DNA from: Candidatus Rokuibacteriota bacterium | GTDB lineage: Bacteria > Methylomirabilota > Methylomirabilia > Rokubacteriales > CSP1-6 | Length of the DNA: 34,303 bases | Direction: 5' to 3' | Assembly: GCA_003220315.1 (NCBI GenBank) | Contig: QHSA01000136.1 | Coordinates: forward strand, 1-34,303 | Shown here: positions 27,634-34,303 of the stretch, in pieces | Position numbering within the stretch: position 1 is the first letter of the stretch | How the letters are laid out: each line of letters begins with the position of its first letter | Notes under the pieces: generated by a model | The model's input: only the letters and a program-made list of their open reading frames with translations | Told to the model about the DNA's origin: nothing | Database searches by the model: none | Position numbers and translations under genes: made by a program

Positions 27634-27636
27634 AAT
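27631..27636 (+). promoter_or_regulatory. -10-like TAGAAT ahead of dapL (near-leaderless)
   Basis: TAGAAT ends 8 nt before the dapL ATG at 27645, with no ribosome binding site between. Its first three bases are the comEC stop codon. A TTG is in frame at 27627, but the family N-terminus begins at 27645. Confidence 0.45.
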
Positions 27637-27644
27637 CGAGCGCC

Positions 27645-28880
27645 ATGGCGAGAGTCAACGACCACTACCTGAAGCTCCGGTCGAGCTATCTCTTCTCGGA
27701 GATCGCGCGGCGTGTGAGGGAGTTCCAGAACGATCACCCGGGTGCCGGGCTCATTCGCCTCGGGATCGGCGACGTCACTCGTCCGCTGGCACCCGCGGTC
27801 GTCAAAGCCTTGCACTCCGCGGTGGACGAGATGGCGCGGGCCGAGACGTTCAAGGGGTACGGCCCGGAGACGGGGTACGACTTCCTCGTCGAGCTGATCG
27901 CCAAGCACGACTTCGGCGAGCGCGGCGTCACGGTCGCGCCCGACGAGATCTTCGTGAGCGACGGGGGCAAGAGCGACTCGGCGAACATCCAGGAGATCTT
28001 CGCCGCCGACTGCGTCGTCGCCGTCATCGACCCGATCTACCCCGTGTACCTGGACAGCACCGTGATGGCGGGGCGGGCGGGCGCGGCGCGCGACGACGGC
28101 CGCTACGACCGTGTCGTCTACCTGCCCTGCACCGCGGAGAACGGCTTCGAGCCGCCGCTCCCCGAGCGCCACGTGGACCTCATCTACCTGTGCTTCCCGA
28201 ACAACCCCACCGGGGCCGTCCTCGGGCGTGCGGGGCTCAAACGCTGGGTGGACTGGGCACGGCGCGAGGGCGCGGTGCTCCTCTACGACGCGGCGTACGA
28301 GGCCTACATCCGCGACCCGGAGATCCCACACTCCATCTACGAGATCGAGGGCGCGCGCGACGTCGCGATCGAATTCCGCAGCTTCTCGAAGACGGCGGGC
28401 TTCACCGGGACGCGATGCGCGTTCACCGTCGTGCCCAAGGGCCTCATGGGCCGCGACGGCGCCGGCCAGCCGGTGAGCCTCAACGCGCTCTGGTTCCGGC
28501 GCCAGTCGACGAAGTTCAACGGCGTGCCCTATATCGTCCAGCGCGGGGCCGCCGCCGTCTACACCGACGAGGGGCGCCGCGAGGTCGGGTCGGCGATCGA
28601 TTTCTACATGGAGAACGCCCGGATCATCCGGGAGGGGCTCGAGGCGGCGGGGCTCAGGGCCTATGGCGGGAAGAACGCGCCGTACATCTGGGTCAAGACG
28701 CCCCGGGGGCTCGGCTCGTGGGACTTCTTCGACAGGCTCCTCGGCCAGGCGCACGTCGTCACCACGCCGGGTGCCGGGTTCGGGCCGAGCGGCGAGGGCT
28801 ACGTGCGACTGACCGCATTCGGCCGGCGCAACGAGACGGAGGAGGCGGTCGACCGGATCAAGACCCGCCTGGCGCTCTAG
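27645..28880 (+). CDS. dapL: LL-diaminopimelate aminotransferase
   Basis: A 411-residue PLP aminotransferase that converts tetrahydrodipicolinate straight to LL-diaminopimelate, bypassing the succinylase/acetylase steps of lysine and peptidoglycan synthesis. It shows the DapL N-terminus ([23 protein letters not shown]), [70 protein letters not shown] and [11 protein letters not shown]. Schiff-base Lys249 is in [21 protein letters not shown]. The length is exactly that of DapL proteins (about 410) and distinguishes it from AlaC/AspC relatives. Start: ATG at 27645, the family start; it appears almost leaderless. Its stop is followed by a hairpin-rich gene-end element. Confidence 0.95.
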   Translation: MARVNDHYLKLRSSYLFSEIARRVREFQNDHPGAGLIRLGIGDVTRPLAPAVVKALHSAVDEMARAETFKGYGPETGYDFLVELIAKHDFGERGVTVAPDEIFVSDGGKSDSANIQEIFAADCVVAVIDPIYPVYLDSTVMAGRAGAARDDGRYDRVVYLPCTAENGFEPPLPERHVDLIYLCFPNNPTGAVLGRAGLKRWVDWARREGAVLLYDAAYEAYIRDPEIPHSIYEIEGARDVAIEFRSFSKTAGFTGTRCAFTVVPKGLMGRDGAGQPVSLNALWFRRQSTKFNGVPYIVQRGAAAVYTDEGRREVGSAIDFYMENARIIREGLEAAGLRAYGGKNAPYIWVKTPRGLGSWDFFDRLLGQAHVVTTPGAGFGPSGEGYVRLTAFGRRNETEEAVDRIKTRLAL

Positions 28881-28890
28881 TCAACGTCAG

Positions 28891-28976
28891 GGGGAGGGGC
28901 GCTGCTCCCCGACACCCCGCACCGGTCACCCGCGGCGGCCACGCCCACACACCGGTTGCGCGGGCGGAGCCCGCGC
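28891..28976. repeat. Gene-end element after dapL (two hairpins)
   Basis: A proximal GGGGAG/CTCCCC stem (28891-28896 with 28905-28910) starts 10 nt after the dapL stop. The distal perfect palindrome GCGCGGGC-GGA-GCCCGCGC at 28958-28976 is identical to 17876-17894. The bases between stop and proximal stem (TCAACGT) are also the reverse complement of those flanking the DHA2 exporter end (ACGTTGA). Confidence 0.6.
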
Positions 28977-29003
28977 CGGAACGGCGGTGACTCGGGCGCG
29001 CTT

Positions 29004-29411
29004 TTAGCGCCGGGTGACGAACGCTGTGGGCGAGATCGCCGTGGACGGGAAGGCGGCGAGGATCTGTCGGTCGCCGGTGACGAACGACACCCGAAGATCC
29101 CGAGCCAGCCCCACGAACTCGCAGTCGTAGGCGGAGCACCCCGAACGCGCCGCGAGCCCGAGAACCTGCTGGGACGCGACGGTGTACTCTCCGCCCGCCA
29201 TCCTGCGCTCGGCCTCATGCGCGATGCGGACGGCGTCGTCGAGGCCGAGCCCGCGCCGGTGCACCAGGCCCGCCAGAACGTTGCGGAATTCCGAGCGCCA
29301 GAGCAGCGGGGCCACCCACACCGGATCCCGGACCAGCACCGTTTCTGCCTGCGCCGTGTTCTGCCCGCTCACGTACAGATACACGAGCAGATTCGTGTCA
29401 ACGACGATCAC
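29004..29411 (-). CDS. vapC: PIN-domain toxin (VapC/FitB type)
   Basis: A 135-residue PIN-domain protein, likely a ribonuclease toxin. The acidic active-site residues are in their expected places: D5 (VVDTN), E41 (SEFRN), D96 (SAYDCEFVGLA) and D114 (TGDRQIL). The start is GTG at 29411, overlapping the antitoxin stop by 4 nt (GTGA), which is the usual coupled arrangement. The target RNA (tRNA or rRNA in known VapC) cannot be read from the sequence. The pair lies between dapL and the RNA polymerase alpha gene, in minus orientation. It shows no base composition that obviously differs from its neighbours. Confidence 0.9.
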   Translation of the reverse strand: MIVVDTNLLVYLYVSGQNTAQAETVLVRDPVWVAPLLWRSEFRNVLAGLVHRRGLGLDDAVRIAHEAERRMAGGEYTVASQQVLGLAARSGCSAYDCEFVGLARDLRVSFVTGDRQILAAFPSTAISPTAFVTRR

Positions 29412-29650
29412 GCACGCCCGGCGGTCTTGAGTCGGGCCAGCACCCGATCGGTGAGACGCCCACCCGCCGGCGTGTGACGCACCTCGCGCGCGCGCGCGAG
29501 CAGGGCTTCGGCGTCCACCGGAGCCGCCTGGGCGAGCACCTCAAGGCACGCGATGACCTCGCGGTTGAGGCTCCGCCGGTGCAGGGTCGCCCGCGCCTTG
29601 AGACGGCGGACCAGTGGCTGGGGGACGTTCTTGACCGTCAGCGTCGCCAT
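29408..29650 (-). CDS. vapB: Ribbon-helix-helix antitoxin (FitA/VapB type)
   Basis: An 80-residue antitoxin. The N-terminal ribbon-helix-helix of FitA type (MATLTVKNVPQPLVRRLKAR, then HRRSLNREVIACLEVLA) binds DNA as a dimer; the C-terminal part (ARAREVRHTPAGGRLTDRVLARLKTA) would neutralise the toxin. The ATG at 29650 is chosen because it starts the ribbon strand exactly as in family members; the upstream in-frame ATG at 29707 would add 19 unrelated residues and run through the likely operator. No strong ribosome binding site is seen. Toxin and antitoxin would be autoregulated through the upstream inverted repeat. Confidence 0.87.
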   Translation of the reverse strand: MATLTVKNVPQPLVRRLKARATLHRRSLNREVIACLEVLAQAAPVDAEALLARAREVRHTPAGGRLTDRVLARLKTAGRA

Positions 29651-29656
29651 CGTGGT

Positions 29657-29697
29657 GTATCCAAATTGGTACCAGAATGGATCCATCGAGAGGATAC
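29657..29697. promoter_or_regulatory. Inverted-repeat operator candidate upstream of vapBC
   Basis: GTATCC at 29657-29662 and GGATAC at 29692-29697 form a 6-bp inverted repeat 29 nt apart, just upstream of the antitoxin start. Smaller palindromes (TGGTACCA; GGATCC) lie between them. FitA-type antitoxins bind such inverted repeats, but the half-sites are short. Confidence 0.3.
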
Positions 29698-29751
29698 CGC
29701 GAGCCATCGGCCCGCGTCAATCCAAAGGCCTTCGATCGAGGGTTTTGCTTC

Positions 29752-29768
29752 CGCGGGCTTGGCCCGCG
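29752..29768. repeat. Distal hairpin of gene-end element after rpoA
   Basis: CGCGGGC/GCCCGCG with a TTG loop, followed by CAATCG like the other distal hairpins. It lies between the antitoxin promoter region and the proximal hairpin of the alpha-subunit gene. Confidence 0.6.
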
Positions 29769-29790
29769 CAATCGAGTCCTGGGGGAGGTC

Positions 29791-29818
29791 TCGGAGGGGC
29801 CGTCGGGGCCCCCTCCGA
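29791..29818. terminator. Terminator-like hairpin after the RNA polymerase alpha gene
   Basis: TCGGAGGGG (29791-29799) pairs with CCCCTCCGA (29810-29818), with a G+C-rich loop able to pair further. It lies 4 nt past the stop codon of the minus-strand alpha gene, and no U-tract follows. Confidence 0.55.
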
Positions 29819-29822
29819 GGTC

Positions 29823-30815
29823 CTAGCTCTCGTACGCGCGCTCGTACTGGGCGCGCAGGCGCTCGAGCTCCTCGGGGTCGAGGCGCATGCCGAGCGAGAG
29901 GCCCATCTCGCCGAGGATCGTCTTGATCTCGTTGAGCGACTTCTTGCCGAAGTTCTTCGTCTTCAGGAGCTCGGCCTCGGTCTTCTGCACGAGATCGGCG
30001 ATGGTCCGAATGTTGGCGGTCTTCAGACAGTTCGAGGCGCGGACGGAGAGCTCGAGCTCGTCCACGTTGCGGAAGAGGTTCTCGTTCAGCTCGGTCCGCG
30101 GCCGCGTCTCGTCGCGCTCGGCCGCCTCCTCCTCCGGCGTCGCCTCGGGGAAGGCCGTGAGCAGCGCGAAGTGGTCCTCGAGGATCCGTGACGCCTCGCC
30201 GACGGCCGCGGTCGGCGCGACGCTGCCGTCGGTCCACACCTCGAGGACGAGCCGTTCTCGCCCGGTCGCCACGGCCTCGACGTGGAAGTTCACGCGCTTG
30301 ACCGGCGAGAAGTCGGCGTCCAGCAAGATCGCGTTGATCGGCAAGGCCTCGGGCTCACGCTTCTCGGCGGACACGTAGCCGCGGCCGCGCTCGACGCACA
30401 CCTCCATCTCGAGCACCCCGTCCTTGTCGAGGGTGGCGAGCGGCACGTCGGGCGTGAGGATCTCGACGTCGGCGTCCTTCTCGAAGTCGCTCGCCTTGAC
30501 CACGCCCGTGCCCTGCGCGCGGAGCCGGAGGATCTTCGGACGGTTGACGTGGTGCGCGAAGACCACCTTTCGGAGGTTCAGCATGATGTCGAGCGTGTCC
30601 TCCGTGACCCCCGGGAGATGCGAGAACTCGTGGAGCACGTTCTCGATCTTCACCCACGTCGGCGCCGCGCCGTGGATGGCCGACAGGAGGGCGCGGCGGT
30701 AGGCGATGCCCACGGTCAGCGCGAATCCTGGCTCGAAGGGCTCGATGACCAGCTTGCCGTAGTTCTTTTCCTGAACGGCCCAGTCGTGACGCGCGGGAAG
30801 CTCAAGCTCCACCAT
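29823..30815 (-). CDS. rpoA: DNA-directed RNA polymerase alpha subunit, stand-alone, divergent N-terminal domain
   Basis: A 330-residue alpha subunit. The C-terminal domain (about 245-312) is canonical: [20 protein letters not shown] with R259 and the NCLK DNA/UP-element contacts, and [19 protein letters not shown]. The N-terminal domain keeps the overall plan ([26 protein letters not shown] at 24-49, [30 protein letters not shown] at 142-148, [11 protein letters not shown]). It departs from the near-invariant TLGNxLRRxLLSS, reading [13 protein letters not shown]. It is not in the usual ribosomal-protein operon: its neighbours are mltG (divergent) and vapBC. Start: the ATG at 30815 has GAGGGGG upstream; a methionine at 30875 lies at the promoter. 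It could be the sole alpha gene or a second paralogue; I favour the latter, with moderate confidence. Confidence 0.92.
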   Translation of the reverse strand: MVELELPARHDWAVQEKNYGKLVIEPFEPGFALTVGIAYRRALLSAIHGAAPTWVKIENVLHEFSHLPGVTEDTLDIMLNLRKVVFAHHVNRPKILRLRAQGTGVVKASDFEKDADVEILTPDVPLATLDKDGVLEMEVCVERGRGYVSAEKREPEALPINAILLDADFSPVKRVNFHVEAVATGRERLVLEVWTDGSVAPTAAVGEASRILEDHFALLTAFPEATPEEEAAERDETRPRTELNENLFRNVDELELSVRASNCLKTANIRTIADLVQKTEAELLKTKNFGKKSLNEIKTILGEMGLSLGMRLDPEELERLRAQYERAYES

Positions 30816-30878
30816 GAAGACCCCCTCAGAGGTGACCCGGTCGTGTGGAGAAACGCGGGGCTCGCCCCAGGCCACTCA

Positions 30879-30904
30879 GTATACCAGAGGTTCAATGTTA
30901 CACT
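30879..30904. promoter_or_regulatory. Divergent -10 elements for rpoA (-) and mltG (+)
   Basis: On the minus strand, TATACT (30884-30879) fits an rpoA -10, giving a leader of about 57 nt with the GAGGGGG ribosome binding site. On the plus strand, TACACT (30899-30904) ends 9 nt before the mltG ATG. The two hexamers are only 14 nt apart, so the two promoters must overlap. Confidence 0.45.
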
Positions 30905-30913
30905 CGTAGAATC

Positions 30914-31912
30914 ATGGGGTTGCGCCCTCTTCCGAGCGCTCTGACCCTCGGCGCCGCCGTGCTCGCCACGGTGCTCGCCTGGGAGATCTTCACTCCCGCG
31001 CCGGCGCTCGATGCCGGAGGCGTGGTCGTGGAGATCCCCGCCCACCGAGGCGTCCTCGGCGTCGCCGCCGCACTCCGGGACGCCGGCGTGATCCGGAGTC
31101 GCGCGGCGTTCATCACGCTGACCCTGGTCCGGGGCAGCGCGCGCAAGCTCCAGGCCGGCGAGTACGAAGTCGAGCGCGCGACCGACACGATGGGCGTGCT
31201 CAGGCTCCTCGAGACCGGCCGTGTCAAACAGCACATCGTCCTCCACCCCGAGGGCGCAACCGTCACGGAGCTCGCCGGGGAGCTCGAGCGGGAGCGCATC
31301 GCGAGCGCCGCGGCGACCCTGCGCGTCGCGCGCGATCCGGCGTTCCTCCGCGGGCTCGGCATCCCGGGGCCGAGCGTCGAGGGCTACCTGTTCCCGGACA
31401 CCTACCAGTTCGTGCGCGGGATGACGCCCGAGGAGATCCTGACACGCATGGTCCAGCGCCTCCGCGCAAAGCTCACGCCCGACACGCTCGCGCGCTCCCG
31501 CGGGCGCGGGCTCGACCTCCACGGACTCCTCACCCTCGCGTCGATCATCGAACGCGAGGCGGTCGCGCGCGACGAGATGCGCCTCATCTCGGCGGTCTTC
31601 TGGAACCGGCTCAAGCTCGACATGCCGCTACAGGCGGACCCGACGGTGCAGTACGCGCTCGACAAGGAGCGCCGCGCCCTCACCCGCACCGATCTCCTCG
31701 TCGATCATCCCTTCAACACGTACCGCCACCCGGGGCTCCCGCCGGGGCCGATCGCGAGCCCGGGCCTCCAGGCGATCGCGGCCGCCCTCGACCCCGCGCC
31801 GGTGAAGTACCTCTACTTCGTCGCGATGGACGATCGCCGTCACTACTTCTCGACGACGATCGAGCAGCACAACGCCGCCGTCGCCCGGTACCGGCTCGCC
31901 CGCAATCGCTGA
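30914..31912 (+). CDS. mltG: Endolytic murein transglycosylase MltG
   Basis: A 332-residue membrane-anchored lytic transglycosylase (YceG family) thought to cut nascent glycan strands. One membrane helix (about 8-26, LTLGAAVLATVLAW) is followed by a LysM-like region (VVEIPAHRGVLGVAAALRDAGVIRSRAAF) and the catalytic domain: LEGYLFPDT-type VEGYLFPDTYQF (155-166), LTLASIIEREA (207-216) with catalytic Glu213, LQADPTVQYAL and FNTYRHPGLPPGPIASPG. The ATG at 30914 is chosen because it gives a normal membrane anchor and lies 9 nt past a -10-like hexamer; the longer frame from 30845 adds residues antisense to the rpoA leader. The acyltransferase gene follows after a 21-nt gap. Confidence 0.94.
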   Translation: MGLRPLPSALTLGAAVLATVLAWEIFTPAPALDAGGVVVEIPAHRGVLGVAAALRDAGVIRSRAAFITLTLVRGSARKLQAGEYEVERATDTMGVLRLLETGRVKQHIVLHPEGATVTELAGELERERIASAAATLRVARDPAFLRGLGIPGPSVEGYLFPDTYQFVRGMTPEEILTRMVQRLRAKLTPDTLARSRGRGLDLHGLLTLASIIEREAVARDEMRLISAVFWNRLKLDMPLQADPTVQYALDKERRALTRTDLLVDHPFNTYRHPGLPPGPIASPGLQAIAAALDPAPVKYLYFVAMDDRRHYFSTTIEQHNAAVARYRLARNR

Positions 31913-31918
31913 ACGTGC

Positions 31919-31924
31919 TATAAA
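31919..31924 (+). promoter_or_regulatory. -10-like TATAAA ahead of the acyltransferase (near-leaderless)
   Basis: TATAAA is preceded by TGC, so it fits the extended -10 form. It ends 9 nt before the ATG at 31934, with no ribosome binding site in that interval. Confidence 0.5.
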
Positions 31925-31933
31925 ACCCGCGAC

Positions 31934-32605
31934 ATGATGCGCTCCACCGCGCTCGACCCCGCGGTCCTGCGCCCGGGGGCCCGCCGCCCGCTGCCGCTGC
32001 TCTACCGCCTGTTCCGCGCGCCGGTGCGCCGGCTCCTCGAGCGCGTCTTCGACCTCGCCGTCCACGGGCTCGAGTACCTGCCCAGGAGCGGACCCTACAT
32101 CGTCGCGGCGAACCACCACAACTATCTCGACGGCGTGGTCCTCGGCGCGGTCGTGCCCGAGCCGATCCGCTTCATCGTCATGCCGCGCGTGTGGCGGGCG
32201 ACCCCGCTCCACCCGCTCTTCCACCGTCACGTCGGCTCGATCCCGATCAACCTCGAGCGCCCGGATCCGGGCGCGCTCCGGCGTGCGCTCGGGGCGCTCG
32301 CCGTGGGACGCGTAGTCGGGATCTTCCCCGAGGGACCCTTCAGCGTCCGCGGGCGGCTCGAGCGCGGCCTGCCCGGCGTCGCGCTCCTGGCGCTCCGGTC
32401 GGGCGCGCCGGTCATCCCCGCCGGGATCACCGGCACGTACGAGGCCCTCGCCGAGCGCTGGGGCCACATTCCGCGGCGGAGCGCGCTCCGCGTCCGCTTC
32501 GGGCCGCCGCGCCGCTTCCTCCCGGACGGCGCGCACGGTCGACGGACGGCCCGGCAGAGCGTGACCCAGCGGATCATGGACGACATCGCCACGCTGCTCA
32601 CGTGA
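31934..32605 (+). CDS. PlsC-family 1-acyl-glycerol-3-phosphate acyltransferase
   Basis: A 223-residue acyltransferase of the PlsC/LPLAT family, acting at the inner membrane in phospholipid synthesis. Motif I is NHHNYLD (an HX4D catalytic pair), with IVAAN before it; the acceptor-binding region VGSIPINLER and motif III FPEGPFSVRGRLERGLPGVALLAL follow, then PVIPAGITGTYEAL (motif IV). The FPEG arrangement with PF in place of TR is slightly off the usual FPEGTRS, so the acceptor may differ from lysophosphatidate. A second ATG at 31937 is equally possible. The stop overlaps the argH GTG start by 4 nt (GTGA). Confidence 0.88.
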   Translation: MMRSTALDPAVLRPGARRPLPLLYRLFRAPVRRLLERVFDLAVHGLEYLPRSGPYIVAANHHNYLDGVVLGAVVPEPIRFIVMPRVWRATPLHPLFHRHVGSIPINLERPDPGALRRALGALAVGRVVGIFPEGPFSVRGRLERGLPGVALLALRSGAPVIPAGITGTYEALAERWGHIPRRSALRVRFGPPRRFLPDGAHGRRTARQSVTQRIMDDIATLLT

Positions 32606-34008
32606 AACCCCGGCCGGGACGCAAGAACGTCAGAAAGCCGTGGGCGGGCCGCTTCACGCAGTCGACCGATCCGACCGCGGAGCGCTTCACCGGCTCGCTC
32701 GCCTTCGACCGGCGCCTCTGGCCCTGGGACATCACGGGCAGCGTCGCGTGGGCGAAGGCGCTCGGCCGGGCGGGGCTCCTCACGGCCTCCGAGCGCGACA
32801 CGATCGTGCGCGGTCTCGACGCCGTGCGGGAGGAGCTCGCCACGGGCACGTTCCCGTTTCGGCCGGAGCTCGAAGACATCCACACGAACGTGGAGCGGCG
32901 ACTCCACGACCTGGTCGGCGACGTCGCCGGCAAGCTCCACACGGGCCGCTCGCGAAACGACCAGATCGCGCTCGACGAGCGCCTCTATCTGAAAGACGTC
33001 GCCGCGCGCGTCGCCGAGGGGCTTCGGCGCGTGCAGGAAGCCCTCGTCGCGCGGGCCGCCGAGACCGTCGAGGCGCCGCTGCCCGGGTACACGCACCTGC
33101 AGCGCGCGCAGCCCGTCGTGCTCGCCCACCATCTGCTCGCGTACGTGTTCATGCTCCAGCGCGACCGCGAGAGGTTTCGCGACGCTGCGGCACGGGCCGA
33201 CGTGCTCCCCCTCGGCGCGGCGGCGCTGGCGGGGACCGCGTTCCCGATCGACCGCGAGGCACTGGCGCAGGACCTGGGGTTCGCCGCGGTCTCTCCGAAC
33301 AGCCTCGACGCCGTGAGCGACCGCGACTACGTCCTCGAGTTCCTGGCGGCCGGCGCGCTCGCGGGCATGCACCTCTCGCGGCTCGCCGCGGACCTCACGC
33401 TCTGGGCGACCGCCGAGTTCGGCTTCGTCGAGTTCTCGGACGCGTTCGCGACGGGCTCGTCGATCATGCCCCAGAAGAAGAACCCCGACGTCGCGGAGCT
33501 GATCCGTGGCAAGAGCGGCCGCCTCTACGGCAACCTCGTCGCCGTGCTGACGACGATGAAGGGCCTGCCGCTCGCGTACAACTCCGACATGCAGGAGGAC
33601 AAGGAGCCGTTCTTCGACTCCGTGGACACGCTCGAGGCGATCGTCGGCGTCCTGCCGCCGCTCCTCGCCACGCTCACGTTCCGCACCGATCGAATGCGGC
33701 GCGCCGCGGGGGAGCACTTCTCGACCGCCACCGACCTCGCGGACTACCTCGTGCGGAAGGGCCTGCCCTTCCGCCAGGCGCACGAGGTCGTCGGCCGGCT
33801 CGTGCGTTACGCCCTCGACGAGGGCAAGACGCTCGAGGACCTCACGCTCCCCGAGTTTCGCCGCTTCTCGCCGTTGATCGACGACGACGTTAAGGACGCG
33901 ATCACGGTGGAGGCCTCGCTCCGGGCGCGGGCCGTGACCGGCGGCACGGCGCCGGCGGCCGTGCGCCGCACGCTCGCCCTGGCTCGCACGCTGATCGCCC
34001 ACGGATGA
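32602..34008 (+). CDS. argH: Argininosuccinate lyase
   Basis: A 468-residue enzyme of the fumarase/aspartase superfamily that cleaves argininosuccinate to arginine and fumarate. Hallmarks are WAGRFTQSTDPTAERFTGSLAFDRRLWPWDI at the start, EDIHTNVERRL, GKLHTGRSRNDQIALDERLYL, TVEAPLPGYTHLQRAQPVVLAHHLLAY with catalytic His165, and the superfamily signature GSSIMPQKKNPD (285-296). The length matches ArgH (about 460-470). The start is GTG at 32602, overlapping the acyltransferase stop; the longer open frame from 32191 is a shadow inside the acyltransferase gene. The stop overlaps the next gene by 4 nt (ATGA). ArgH followed by a small lipoprotein gene is a common arrangement, often with lysA next. 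Confidence 0.96.
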   Translation: MKPRPGRKNVRKPWAGRFTQSTDPTAERFTGSLAFDRRLWPWDITGSVAWAKALGRAGLLTASERDTIVRGLDAVREELATGTFPFRPELEDIHTNVERRLHDLVGDVAGKLHTGRSRNDQIALDERLYLKDVAARVAEGLRRVQEALVARAAETVEAPLPGYTHLQRAQPVVLAHHLLAYVFMLQRDRERFRDAAARADVLPLGAAALAGTAFPIDREALAQDLGFAAVSPNSLDAVSDRDYVLEFLAAGALAGMHLSRLAADLTLWATAEFGFVEFSDAFATGSSIMPQKKNPDVAELIRGKSGRLYGNLVAVLTTMKGLPLAYNSDMQEDKEPFFDSVDTLEAIVGVLPPLLATLTFRTDRMRRAAGEHFSTATDLADYLVRKGLPFRQAHEVVGRLVRYALDEGKTLEDLTLPEFRRFSPLIDDDVKDAITVEASLRARAVTGGTAPAAVRRTLALARTLIAHG

Positions 34009-34303
34009 GCCCCCGCGCACGCCTCGCCGCGGGCGTCCTCCTGGCGACGCTCTCGCTCGCGGCGTGCGGGCGCAAGGGACCGCCCGCGGCGCCCGAGGCG
34101 CGCGTCCCGCGAGCCGCCGGCGACCTCGCCGTCGTCGTCCGCGCGTCGACGATCGAGCTCAGCTGGACCAACCCCACACGGCGTGTCGACGGCACCCCTC
34201 TGCGCGACCTCACGCTAGCGCGCGTCTTCCGCGTGGACGACGCGGGGGGTGGGGAGCCGAAGCCGGCGATGCAGGTCGACGGTCGGATCGCCGGCTACAC
34301 GGA
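34005..34303 (+). CDS. LptM-like small lipoprotein, N-terminal part (window edge)
   Basis: The frame opens at ATG 34005 (overlapping the argH TGA) and runs off the window end after 99 complete codons. The N-terminus is a lipoprotein signal (LAAGVLLATLSLAACG, lipobox Cys20) followed by GRKGPPAAPEARVP. The CGxKGP sequence right after the lipid-modified cysteine is characteristic of LptM (YifL), which aids LptD maturation, and LptM genes commonly sit between argH and lysA/dapF. This copy continues well beyond the usual short LptM with a fibronectin-III-like segment (VVVRASTIELSWTNPTRRVDGTPLRDLTLARVFR). The overall length and C-terminus are outside the window. Confidence 0.72.
   Translation, partial: MSPRARLAAGVLLATLSLAACGRKGPPAAPEARVPRAAGDLAVVVRASTIELSWTNPTRRVDGTPLRDLTLARVFRVDDAGGGEPKPAMQVDGRIAGYT

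Noticed and set aside
29004-29707. Insertion sequence or integron remnant around vapBC
   Set aside because: No transposase, integrase or flanking target-site repeats are visible; the nearby hairpins belong to the gene-end element seen at other loci.

Overview
The window is very GC-rich, gene-dense bacterial chromosome: 31 protein-coding genes, two of them cut by the window edges. I see no phage, insertion sequence, CRISPR array, rRNA or tRNA. The GC content, the gene families (molybdenum hydroxylases of the isoquinoline-oxidoreductase type, Dpp-type ABC ATPases, CBS proteins) and the hairpin-rich gene ends suggest an uncultured soil or subsurface lineage such as Candidatus Rokubacteria/Methylomirabilota. 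That placement is inference from style; the window holds no marker sequence I could place exactly.

Layout. 1-5042: a partial M24-like peptidase (-) divergent from a two-CBS protein (+), then a minus-strand operon of a lactate-racemase (LarA)-like protein, an EmrA/HlyD adaptor and an EmrB/DHA2 exporter. 5142-9140 (+): BamD-like lipoprotein, low-specificity threonine aldolase, and DppD/DppF ATPases without permeases. 9382-10380 (-): M23 peptidase. 10599-15162 (+): alaC-like aminotransferase, homoserine dehydrogenase, threonine synthase and a flippase-like membrane protein that appears to start at CTG. 15171-15457: an 85-86 bp tandem repeat directly upstream of lysC, which overlaps a zinc dehydrogenase gene (to 17823). 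18014-24650: two IorA/IorB-type molybdenum hydroxylase pairs on opposite strands, with an MFS exporter between them. 24771-28880 (+): ComEA, ComEC and LL-diaminopimelate aminotransferase. 29004-30815 (-): a FitAB/VapBC-type toxin-antitoxin pair and a stand-alone RNA polymerase alpha gene with an unusual N-terminal domain. 30914-34303 (+): MltG, a PlsC-type acyltransferase, ArgH and the start of an LptM-like lipoprotein gene.

How the genes work together. Aspartate-family biosynthesis recurs: lysC, hom, thrC, dapL, an alanine-type aminotransferase, and a threonine aldolase that degrades threonine. Envelope functions recur too: BamD, M23, MltG, PlsC, LptM-like and the flippase. The two molybdenum hydroxylases carry twin-arginine signals and lack FAD subunits, which suggests periplasmic oxidation of aldehydes or N-heterocycles with electrons passed to respiratory carriers.

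The most notable non-coding signals are a recurrent two-hairpin element that begins at a nearly fixed distance after stop codons, -10-like hexamers 8-9 nt upstream of several start codons (near-leaderless expression), and the tandem repeat upstream of lysC. Most of the window is ordinary core metabolism. I found no clearly new multi-gene defence or biosynthetic system. The alpha-subunit paralogue and the gene-end element are the best leads.
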